Positions 6,128 to 11,979 of a stretch of DNA of 11,979 bases are shown here, in pieces. Below the pieces are notes generated by a model that was given only the letters and a program-made list of their open reading frames with translations, did not search any database and had not been told where the DNA came from. A program made the position numbers and the translations under genes. The DNA is from Solirubrobacterales bacterium (GTDB lineage: Bacteria > Actinomycetota > Thermoleophilia > Solirubrobacterales > Solirubrobacteraceae): positions 1 through 11,979 of the forward strand of contig JACCYI010000219.1 of assembly GCA_013696535.1 (NCBI GenBank). Reading direction: 5' to 3'. The number at the start of each line of letters is the position of its first letter. The first letter of the stretch is position 1.

Positions 6128-7936
6128 GTGAGCGACGGACGACTCATCCTGATCGCGGGAGCCCTGCTCTCGCTCGGCCTTCTCGCCTCGCTGCTGGCGG
6201 GGCGGTTGCGGGTGCCGGGACTCGTCCTCTTCCTCGCGGTCGGCATGATCGTCGGGTCCGAGGGCCTCGGGCTCATCAACTTCGAGGACTACGGGCTCGC
6301 GCGGACGATCGGGGTGATCGCGCTGGCGCTCATCCTCTTCGAGGGCGGACTCACCACGGGTATGCTCGAAATCCGTCCTGTGCTGGCAGCGGCGATCTCG
6401 CTCGCCCTGATCGGGACGCTGGCGACCGCCGTCATCGTGGGCCTCGCGGCCGTCGCCCTGTTCGATTTCTCCACGCTCGAGGGCCTGCTCGTCGGGGCCA
6501 TCGTGGCGTCCACGGACGGCGCGGCGATCTTCGGCCTGCTCCGCACTTCGACGTTGCGGCGCAAGCTCGCCCGGACGCTCGAAGGTGAGGCGGGATTCAA
6601 CGACCCCGTGGCCATCCTGCTCGTGATCGGCTTCACCGAATGGCTGCTCAAGCCGGATTACGGCGTGGGTGACATGGCCCTGCTCTTCGTCGGGCAGCTG
6701 GGCATCGGCGCCGCCGTGGGGTGGCTGGTCGGCTGGGGCGCCGTGCAGGCCTTCCAGCGTGCCCGGCTGGAGACGGCGGGGCTCTACCCCGTGGCCTCCC
6801 TTGCCACGGTCGCCCTCGCCTACGGAGGCGCCGACGTACTGGACGGCTCGGGCTTTCTAGCCGTATACCTGGCCGGGCTGGCCCTCGGTACCGCGCACGT
6901 CCCGGCCAAGCGGACGGTGACGAGCTTCCACGAGGGGATGGCCTGGGTCGCGCAGCTGGTCATGTTCCTCACCCTCGGGCTGCTGGTCTTCCCGTCCCGG
7001 CTGCTCGCCGTCGCGGCGGAAGGGACGCTGCTGGCGCTCGTGCTCGTCCTGGTCGCCCGGCCCGCCGCGACCTGGTTGTCGACCGCCTTCGGCGGCTTCT
7101 CGAACGCGGAGCGCGCGGTACTGAGCTGGGCCGGCCTGCGTGGAGCAGTGCCCGTGGTGCTCGCGACCTTCCCGGTGATCGAGGGCGTCGACGGCGCGCT
7201 CAACTTCTTCAACATCGTCTTCTTCGCCGTCCTGCTCTCCACGCTGCTCCAGGGCACGACGTTCGAGCCGCTCGCCCGGCGGCTCAACATGACCACGAGC
7301 GAGCCCGCCCTGCCCACGCCGCTGTCAGAAGCCGGGACCATCCGCCGCCTCGGCGCCGAGATCCTCGAGTTCCCGATCGGTCCGACCGACGCCATCGCCG
7401 GGGCGCGGGTGCGTGACCTGGGGCTGCCGCGGGATGCCGTCGTCAACGTGATCGTGCGCGACGCCCAGGCGATCCCGCCGCGCGGCTCCACACGCCTGCT
7501 GGCCGGGGACTCGGTTCACGTGATGCTCCGCCAGGAGATGGCCAGGCAGGTCCCGGCGTTGCTCGAGCGGTGGCGCCGAGGCCCCATCGGTCCCGTCGCG
7601 CGCCCGCGCCCGACGGTCTTCGGGCGGCGCTCCATCTTCGTGGTGCGCCCCTGGGGGGACGCGGACGGAGACCCGGCCAGGCCGGAGGCGATCGCGGGGG
7701 TGCCGGTGGTCGAGCAGCTGCGAATCCGCCGGGACAAGGAGGGCGCGCTCTCGGCCCTGGCGGACGGTCGCTACGGCGTCTCAGGTCCGCTGCTCGTGGT
7801 AGGGGCCCGCGAGGACCTCGAGCGCTGGACCCGCCGCAAGCTGGCGACGGGGGTCACGGAATCCGAGCGGGCCTGGCTTCAGACCGTGATCGCCGCCCTG
7901 GCGGCCGACACCGCCCCAGCCCGTCCTGCCCCCTGA
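6128..7936 (+). CDS. K+/H+ antiporter (NhaP2/CvrA type) with TrkA-C domain
   Basis: A 602-residue membrane transporter of the cation:proton antiporter superfamily, probably exporting K+ (or Na+) in exchange for H+. Residues 1 to about 390 contain roughly 12 hydrophobic segments. Transport motifs are T129-D130 in ASTDGAAIFGLL and N158-D159 in EGEAGFNDPVA, the usual ion-binding pair of electroneutral antiporters. Residues about 410-480 form a TrkA-C/RCK-C regulatory domain (FPIGPTDAIAGARV to GDSVHVMLR). A further soluble module near 498-575 (IFVVRPWGDADGDPARPEAIAGVPVVEQL, then ADGRYGVSGPLLVVG) completes the tail. GTG 6128 was chosen because it gives a short N-terminus right before the first membrane segment and clears the argS stop by 26 bp. 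Upstream frame overlapping argS is out-of-frame noise. No good ribosome site is seen. Ion specificity cannot be read from the sequence. Confidence 0.92.
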   Translation: MSDGRLILIAGALLSLGLLASLLAGRLRVPGLVLFLAVGMIVGSEGLGLINFEDYGLARTIGVIALALILFEGGLTTGMLEIRPVLAAAISLALIGTLATAVIVGLAAVALFDFSTLEGLLVGAIVASTDGAAIFGLLRTSTLRRKLARTLEGEAGFNDPVAILLVIGFTEWLLKPDYGVGDMALLFVGQLGIGAAVGWLVGWGAVQAFQRARLETAGLYPVASLATVALAYGGADVLDGSGFLAVYLAGLALGTAHVPAKRTVTSFHEGMAWVAQLVMFLTLGLLVFPSRLLAVAAEGTLLALVLVLVARPAATWLSTAFGGFSNAERAVLSWAGLRGAVPVVLATFPVIEGVDGALNFFNIVFFAVLLSTLLQGTTFEPLARRLNMTTSEPALPTPLSEAGTIRRLGAEILEFPIGPTDAIAGARVRDLGLPRDAVVNVIVRDAQAIPPRGSTRLLAGDSVHVMLRQEMARQVPALLERWRRGPIGPVARPRPTVFGRRSIFVVRPWGDADGDPARPEAIAGVPVVEQLRIRRDKEGALSALADGRYGVSGPLLVVGAREDLERWTRRKLATGVTESERAWLQTVIAALAADTAPARPAP

Positions 7937-7985
7937 GCCGGCCCTTCGGCGCCGCGGGCGATCTCAAACCGGGAGACTCTCCGCC

Positions 7986-8657
7986 GTGCGCATCCTGGTG
8001 GTGGAGGACGAGGTCCGGCTGGCCAAGCTCGTCCGCGAGGGCCTGATGGCCGAGGGGCTGCTCGCCGACGTGGCGATCCGCGGCGAGGACGCACTCTGGA
8101 TGGCCGGCTCCACGTCCTACGACGCGATCTGCCTCGACGTCAACCTGCCCGGCATGGACGGCTTCGAGACCTGCCGGCGCCTGCGGGCCGAGGGCGTGGC
8201 GACGCCGATCCTCATGCTGACGGCGCGAGACGCCGTCGACGACCGGATCACCGGGCTGGACACGGGCGCCGACGACTACCTCGTCAAGCCGTTCGACTTC
8301 GGCGAGCTGCTTGCCCGGTTGCGCGCCCTCGCGCGCCGCCGGCCGGCGGCCCACGGCACGGAGCTCCGCGTTGGGGACCTGACGCTCGACCTCGCCACTC
8401 ATCGCGTGCAGCGCGCCGGGGAGGATCTCGACCTGTCGGTCAAGGAGGTGCAGATCCTCGAGGTCTTCATGCGCCACCCCGGCGAGGTGCTCACCCGGTT
8501 GCAGCTGCTCGAGGGAGCCTGGGACTCCGGCTACGAGAACCGCTCGAACGTCATCGAGGTCTACATCCGCTACCTGCGGGGGAAGATCGACCGGCCGTTC
8601 GGCCGCCGGTCGCTCGAGACGATCCGTGGCGCCGGGTACCGCCTCAACGCCGATTGA
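7986..8657 (+). CDS. OmpR/PhoB-family response regulator
   Basis: A 223-residue two-component response regulator. The receiver domain (1-115) has the acidic pair E7-D8, the phosphate-accepting D51 in LDVNLPGMDG, T79 in MLTARD and K101 in YLVKPFDF. The output domain (about 125-221) is a winged helix for DNA binding, with VGDLTLDLATHRV, LSVKEVQILEVFM, SNVIEVYIRYLRGKI and the terminal ETIRGAGYRL. All switch residues are present. GTG 7986 follows a GGGAG ribosome site by 10-11 bp. The gene lies 49 bp after the antiporter on the same strand, so it may be read through from that transcript. It meets a sensor kinase gene tail to tail, with 4 bp between stops. That kinase is the likely partner, although such pairs usually sit on the same strand. 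Confidence 0.95.
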   Translation: MRILVVEDEVRLAKLVREGLMAEGLLADVAIRGEDALWMAGSTSYDAICLDVNLPGMDGFETCRRLRAEGVATPILMLTARDAVDDRITGLDTGADDYLVKPFDFGELLARLRALARRRPAAHGTELRVGDLTLDLATHRVQRAGEDLDLSVKEVQILEVFMRHPGEVLTRLQLLEGAWDSGYENRSNVIEVYIRYLRGKIDRPFGRRSLETIRGAGYRLNAD

Positions 8658-8661
8658 CCGG

Positions 8662-9987
8662 TCAGGCCGCGGGAACCGCGAGCGTCACCTCTGCGCCGCC
8701 GCCCTGCCGGTTCGCCGCGCGGACGCTGCCGCCGAGCGCCTTGGTCAGCGCCGCGACGATCGCCAGGCCCAGCCCGGCGCCGTCCTCCCGGCTGTCGTGA
8801 GAGCCCTGGGCGAAACGTTCGAAGGCCCGGGTCAGCAGCTCGTCGGAGAACCCGGGTCCGCGGTCGCTCACCGACAGCTCGACCACCGTCGGACTCGGGG
8901 CCCGGGCGACGAGCTCCACCGGGCCGGCGCCGTGAAGTTGCGCGTTGACGACGAGGTTGTCCAACGCCTGCCCGAGGCGGTCAGGGTCGGCGAGGACCAC
9001 CGCCCCGCCGGGGATCTCGACCCTGACGGTCAGCGTGTGCCCCGACTTCGCATGTCGGCCGGCGGCCTGTTCCAGCAGGTCCTGGACGTCGACCGGCTCG
9101 GGGCGGAGAGGGAGCCGGCCCTGGTCGGCGCGAGCCAGCACGAGCAGGTCGTCCGCGAGGCGCGCCAGTCGCTGGACGTCGCCCCGTGCCTCGTGCACGA
9201 CGTTCCGGAGGGCGTCCTTGTCGGGCTCACCGAGGAGCGCGACGTCCAGCCGGGTCTGCAGCACGCTGATGGGCGTGCGCAGCTCGTGGCTGGCGTCGCT
9301 GACTATGCGCCGTTCGCTTTCCAGCGCACCTGACAGCCGTCCGAGCAGGTCGTTGAGCGTCGCGGTCAAGCGGTCGAGCTCGTCGCCGGTGCCCGGTTGG
9401 GGCAGCCGCTCGGCGAGATCGGTCTCCCCGATCTGAGCGGCTCGCGACCGGATGTGCTCGACCGGTCGCAGAGCGGCCCCTGCCACCTGGTAGCCCGTGA
9501 AGGCCGCCAGCAGCAGTGCGCCGGGCAGTCCTATCGTCAGGAGGGTGGCGAGCCGCGCGAGCTCCTGCTCGCGGCGATCGCGCGCTTCGGCGATCGCCAC
9601 GACAGCTCCGCCGGCGATCGCGAAGGCCCGGACCCGAGCCCCGTCATCGGTGGTGGCGACGGTCTTGCGCGTGAGCCGCTGGGGTGTCCTGCGAGCAGCA
9701 ACCACCTCGACCGGGGTCAGCAGCCGGGTGCGGTCGAGCTGCCTCGTGGTTGCGCGCAGCTCGTCGGCCGGTCCGAAGACCTGTGCGAGACCCTCGCCCG
9801 AGACCTCGAGCAGGCGCTGTTGTGGCACCTGCCGGGCGAGCTCGGACACGCCGGCGGCTCGTTCTCCGAGCTCGACGTCGGTCCGCTTGTCCAGATCGCG
9901 CGAGAACTGACCGAAGAGCAGCAGACCGGTCGCGGCCAGCACCACCGCCGTGACCGAAGCCACCGCGACGGTCAGCCGTATGCGCAG
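8662..9987 (-). CDS. Sensor histidine kinase, start uncertain (probable CTG)
   Basis: A membrane sensor kinase that autophosphorylates on histidine and passes phosphate to a response regulator. From CTG 9987 the product has 441 residues: membrane segment 1 (about 4-26); an extracytoplasmic sensor region of about 115 residues with no domain I recognise; membrane segment 2 (145-173); HAMP (174-222); the phospho-acceptor H234 in SDASHELRTP; the N box DNLVVNAQLHG (343-353); DRGPGF (375-380); and GAGLGLAI (403-410). The kinase core is intact. No ATG, GTG or TTG lies at the expected N-terminus. CTG 9987 would yield MRIRLTVAVAS, a normal beginning for this family. Alternatives are GTG 9963, which starts inside membrane segment 1, or GTG 10122/TTG 10131, which lie deep inside ccdA. 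It is last in the thiol-redox operon and convergent with the response regulator. Confidence 0.9.
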   Translation of the reverse strand: MRIRLTVAVASVTAVVLAATGLLLFGQFSRDLDKRTDVELGERAAGVSELARQVPQQRLLEVSGEGLAQVFGPADELRATTRQLDRTRLLTPVEVVAARRTPQRLTRKTVATTDDGARVRAFAIAGGAVVAIAEARDRREQELARLATLLTIGLPGALLLAAFTGYQVAGAALRPVEHIRSRAAQIGETDLAERLPQPGTGDELDRLTATLNDLLGRLSGALESERRIVSDASHELRTPISVLQTRLDVALLGEPDKDALRNVVHEARGDVQRLARLADDLLVLARADQGRLPLRPEPVDVQDLLEQAAGRHAKSGHTLTVRVEIPGGAVVLADPDRLGQALDNLVVNAQLHGAGPVELVARAPSPTVVELSVSDRGPGFSDELLTRAFERFAQGSHDSREDGAGLGLAIVAALTKALGGSVRAANRQGGGAEVTLAVPAA

Positions 9988-10027
9988 AGGCCAGGGGCCG
10001 CGGAGGTTGGTCGGGATGCCGCGCCCG

Positions 10028-10774
10028 TCAGAGGTCGTAGAGGTTGTCGAGCCCGACGCCGCGAAGCAGCCGCTGCGCCTCCGTGTTGAGATCCGTGAGC
10101 TGGCCGCTGAGCAGCAGCACACCCATCGCAATCAGCACTAGGCCAGAGATCGCGGTGATGATCAGATAGCGGTCCCGCAGCCACCGGGACGCCGAGGTGG
10201 CGCGGTTGAAGGCAACGGCCGTGATCAGGAAGGGGACCGCGAGTCCGAGGGAATAGAAGGTGAGCAGGATCGCGCCTTGGCTCACGGTCTCCTGCAGGGC
10301 TGCCGCGCTCAGGATGGTGGCCAGGGTGGGGCCGACGCAGGGGGTCCAAGCGATGGCGAAGGCGGCTCCCGCGACGAGCGGACCGCCCGACCCTGCCCGC
10401 GCCATGAGCGCATCGACTCGCCATTCGCGATTGAGGCGCGGGATGAACGGTGTCAGCACGAAGAAGACGCCCAGCACGATGATGATCGCCCCGGCGATCT
10501 TCTCGAGCACGCCGCGATGGTCGTTGAGCGTCGAGCCGAGCCCGGTGGCGGTCATTCCGAGGGCGACGAAGACCACGGTGAACGCGCCGCAGAAGACGAT
10601 GGCCGGGAGCAGGACGTGGCTCACGCGCCGCTCGCCGCTGCGCATGTCGGTCACCGAAACGCCCGAAACGGCCGAGAGGTAGCCCGGAACCAGTGGCAGG
10701 ACACAGGGCGACACGAACGACACCAGGCCGACCGCGAAGGCGGCGAGCACCGTGGTGTCGACTCCTGCGCTCAT
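10028..10774 (-). CDS. ccdA: Cytochrome c biogenesis protein CcdA (DsbD-like thiol transporter)
   Basis: A 248-residue polytopic membrane protein that carries reducing equivalents from cytoplasmic thioredoxin to extracytoplasmic thiol proteins such as TlpA/CcmG and CcmH. About six hydrophobic segments are visible. The two functional cysteines lie in the mirrored motifs FVSPCVLPLVPGYLS (C24) and AWTPCVGPTLATI (C146). Another cysteine (C62) is in a membrane segment. ATG 10774 overlaps the stop of the upstream ccmH gene (ATGA), which argues for translational coupling; AAGGG lies directly before it, too close for a good ribosome site. An in-frame extension upstream would run through ccmH and is rejected. 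The histidine kinase follows. Confidence 0.94.
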   Translation of the reverse strand: MSAGVDTTVLAAFAVGLVSFVSPCVLPLVPGYLSAVSGVSVTDMRSGERRVSHVLLPAIVFCGAFTVVFVALGMTATGLGSTLNDHRGVLEKIAGAIIIVLGVFFVLTPFIPRLNREWRVDALMARAGSGGPLVAGAAFAIAWTPCVGPTLATILSAAALQETVSQGAILLTFYSLGLAVPFLITAVAFNRATSASRWLRDRYLIITAISGLVLIAMGVLLLSGQLTDLNTEAQRLLRGVGLDNLYDL

Positions 10775-11229
10775 CCCTTGAAGGCTCGCAGCTCCGCGTC
10801 GAGGCGACGCGAATCGGCTTGATCGAGCTCCGGCCCGCTCTGGGGAGTGTCGTCGCGTCCCCGACGCCACCGCAACGCGGCGAGCAGCACCCCGCCCAGG
10901 GCCAGGAGACCGAGCAGGGCGGGGACGAGGAAGGCCGCTCGGTCAAAGCCCCCGCGGGAGGGGACGGCCAGCACCCGGGGGCCGTACTCGTCGGCCAGGG
11001 CGGCCTTGATCTCCTCCTTGGTCCTCCCCTTTGCGATCTGCGCCCGGATGAACGCGCGCTCCCGGTCGGCCGAGGGTGCTTCGGAGATGTTCAGCGCCGT
11101 GCCGCACTGCGTGCACATGACCTCGTCCTCGACGTCGGGAAGCGTGGTGCGAGGGGCGGCCGCGGACACCGAGGCCGCCGGAAGCAGGGCCAGCGCCAAC
11201 AGGAGGGCGAGGAAAGGCTGTAGGCGCAT
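10771..11229 (-). CDS. ccmH: CcmH/CycL-type cytochrome c maturation thiol protein
   Basis: A 152-residue membrane-anchored thiol oxidoreductase that handles the CxxCH cysteines of apocytochrome c before haem attachment. Residues 1-24 are a signal peptide (MRLQPFLALLLALALLPAASVSA). The active site is VMCTQCGT (C39, C42), in the place of the family LRCxxC motif. It is followed by the helical core (RAFIRAQIAKGRTKEEIKAAL) and DEYGPRVLAVPSRGGFD. A C-terminal membrane helix (AAFLVPALLGLLALGGVLLAAL) precedes a short charged tail. ATG 11229 is the start because it overlaps the upstream tlpA stop by one base (TGATG) and begins a proper signal peptide. The gene overlaps ccdA by four bases at its other end, giving a translationally coupled trio. 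Confidence 0.93.
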   Translation of the reverse strand: MRLQPFLALLLALALLPAASVSAAAPRTTLPDVEDEVMCTQCGTALNISEAPSADRERAFIRAQIAKGRTKEEIKAALADEYGPRVLAVPSRGGFDRAAFLVPALLGLLALGGVLLAALRWRRGRDDTPQSGPELDQADSRRLDAELRAFKG

Positions 11230-11783
11230 CACGTGCGCTCGGCGAGGAGCACCGGCAGCGTCTCGTCGAGCCACGCCTGTGTCACCGGTCCGCGACGCTT
11301 CGCCGCGATGCGCCCTTCGCGATCGATCACGAAGGTCTCGGGATACCCGACGGTTCCGTACGCCCGCGCGAGCTCGGCGTCGGGATCGCGCAGGCTCGGA
11401 TACGTCAACTTGAACCGCCGCACGAAGCCGAGCGCGTCCGAAGACACGTCGCGCAGGTTGACGCCGACGACCGTCGCGTTCCGGGATGTCAGTTTCTCAT
11501 GGTTGCGCTGAAGGAGCGGCAGCTCCTCCACGCACGGATCACACCACGAAGCCCAGAAGTTGAGCACTACGACCTTGCCGCGGAAGGAGCTGAGCGATCG
11601 CGAACGACCAGGGTCGCCCAGCAGCCCGAGCTCTTCTTCGGCTTGGGGCGGATCGATCCGCTCGCCGCTCGCGACGGCCGCATCGATCGACCGGTCCTCG
11701 CCGCGCTGAGCCACCCCGTAGGAGAGCAGTCCGACCAGGGCGGCGGCGAGCGCGACGACGATGGCTGCGGGTCCCTTGCCCAT
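11229..11783 (-). CDS. TlpA/ResA/CcmG-like membrane-anchored thioredoxin
   Basis: A 184-residue thioredoxin-fold thiol-disulfide oxidoreductase that reduces cysteines in apocytochrome c or other exported proteins. An N-terminal hydrophobic segment (residues 6-25) acts as signal anchor. The thioredoxin domain begins near residue 52 and contains VVVLNFWASWCDPC (C81, C84), EELPLLQ, the VVGVNLRD strand, and the cis-proline loop VGYPETFVID (P148). All catalytic residues are present. Length and order match the ResA/CcmG/DsbE group. ATG 11783 is first in the operon. A -10-like TACCCT on the minus strand ends 6 bp upstream, so the mRNA may be leaderless; no strong Shine-Dalgarno is seen. The following ccmH and ccdA genes support a role in cytochrome c maturation, with CcdA as the electron source. 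Confidence 0.92.
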   Translation of the reverse strand: MGKGPAAIVVALAAALVGLLSYGVAQRGEDRSIDAAVASGERIDPPQAEEELGLLGDPGRSRSLSSFRGKVVVLNFWASWCDPCVEELPLLQRNHEKLTSRNATVVGVNLRDVSSDALGFVRRFKLTYPSLRDPDAELARAYGTVGYPETFVIDREGRIAAKRRGPVTQAWLDETLPVLLAERT

Positions 11784-11785
11784 GA

Positions 11786-11814
11786 TTCCAGGGTAGAGGC
11801 GCGTCCACTAACAT
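11786..11814 (+). promoter_or_regulatory. Promoter for tRNA-Gly
   Basis: TTCCAG (11786-11791, 3 of 6 matches to TTGACA) and TAACAT (11809-11814, fitting TANNNT) are separated by 17 bp. Transcription would begin around 11821, about 5 bp before the mature tRNA end. The -35 part overlaps the minus-strand tlpA -10 region, so the divergent promoters share DNA. Confidence 0.5.
11790..11795 (-). promoter_or_regulatory. Candidate -10 box for the tlpA-ccmH-ccdA operon
   Basis: The minus strand reads TACCCT, which fits TANNNT and ends 6 bp before ATG 11783. That spacing puts transcription at the start codon, giving a leaderless mRNA. No -35 box is recognisable at 16-18 bp. Confidence 0.35.
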
Positions 11815-11825
11815 CTGCGCCCGCT

Positions 11826-11898
11826 GCGGCGGTAGCTCAGTTGGTAGAGCATCAGCTTCCCAAGCTGAGGGTCGCGAGTTCGAACCTCGTCCGCCGCT
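11826..11898 (+). tRNA. tRNA-Gly (anticodon CCC)
   Basis: A complete 73-base cloverleaf. The acceptor stem is GCGGCGG paired with CCGCCGC, followed by the discriminator T typical of glycine tRNAs. The D stem is GCTC/GAGC with loop AGTTGGTA. The anticodon stem is TCAGC/GCTGA around the loop TTCCCAA, giving anticodon CCC, which reads GGG. The variable loop is GGGTC and the T arm is GCGAG-TTCGAAC-CTCGT with one G-T pair. The 3' CCA is not encoded, so it must be added after transcription. The gene is divergent from the tlpA operon. Confidence 0.97.
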
Positions 11899-11916
11899 CT
11901 GACGAAAGTGCTGCAA

Positions 11917-11944
11917 AGACGAGCTTTCCTCGTCTGATCGTTTT
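11917..11944 (+). terminator. Probable intrinsic terminator after tRNA-Gly
   Basis: AGACGAG (11917-11923) and CTCGTCT (11929-11935) form a perfect 7-bp stem around the loop CTTTC, and a run of four T follows at 11941-11944. The 5-base gap between stem and T-run and the short T-run make it weak, but its position 18 bp after the tRNA is right for a terminator. Confidence 0.6.
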
Positions 11945-11956
11945 GTGCCGAGGCAC

Positions 11957-11979
11957 CGCGTCTAGCAGTCGCGTCTAGC
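11957..11979. repeat. Short direct repeat at the window edge
   Basis: CGCGTCTAGC occurs at 11957-11966 and again at 11970-11979, a 13-bp period, with the second copy ending exactly at the window end. Whether more copies follow cannot be seen. No coding sequence is visible after the tRNA. Confidence 0.5.

Noticed and set aside
8626..9333. Plus-strand open frame of 235 codons opposite the histidine kinase
   Set aside because: It lies opposite the conserved kinase core, including the HATPase motifs, and shows no protein-like features.
9972..10946. Minus-strand open frame of 324 codons across ccdA and ccmH
   Set aside because: It is frame-shifted relative to both well-supported genes and its composition is Arg/Pro-rich noise.
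1..11979. CRISPR array, transposon, prophage or defence island
   Set aside because: No regularly spaced repeats, transposase, integrase or phage-like proteins were seen. The genes are core functions with uniform codon style.

Overview
The window is high-GC DNA with short intergenic gaps, frequent GTG starts and weak Shine-Dalgarno sites. The gene families are ordinary chromosomal housekeeping types. The style fits a deep-branching actinobacterium, possibly Thermoleophilia/Solirubrobacterales; that placement is inferred from protein and codon style and has not been tested. I see no transposase, integrase, phage gene, toxin or CRISPR array, and nothing that amounts to a new biological system. 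What stands out are atypical details inside familiar genes.

Region 1 (1-2208, minus strand) reads as a three-gene operon: a YfcE-type metallophosphoesterase, a small Thr/Pro-rich lipoprotein, and a Ser/Thr protein kinase that runs off the left edge. A 52-bp divergent gap separates it from region 2 (2261-3526, plus strand), which is a membrane-bound M48/Ste24-type zinc protease.

Region 3 centres on a tight divergent start zone near 4002-4026. A DUF3467 gene runs left. To the right, rlmH (23S rRNA pseudouridine methyltransferase), argS (arginyl-tRNA synthetase), a CPA-type K+/H+ antiporter with a TrkA-C domain, and an OmpR-family response regulator run in one direction with gaps of 8-49 bp, possibly as one transcript.

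Region 4 (8662-11783, minus strand) is a cytochrome c biogenesis/thiol-redox operon: tlpA/ccmG-like thioredoxin, ccmH and ccdA, coupled by 1- and 4-base overlaps. A sensor histidine kinase follows, whose stop lies 4 bp from the stop of the convergent response regulator. No ccmF, resB or resC is visible, so the haem-ligation machinery must lie elsewhere.

The right edge holds a tRNA-Gly(CCC) gene with its own promoter, a likely terminator and a short direct repeat cut by the window end.

The best leads are these: ArgRS lacks both histidines of the HIGH signature. The histidine kinase has no standard start codon where its N-terminus should be, though a CTG fits. The DUF3467/rlmH pair appears to share overlapping -10 boxes driving leaderless transcripts. 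The histidine kinase sits in the cytochrome c redox operon, tail to tail with its probable partner.
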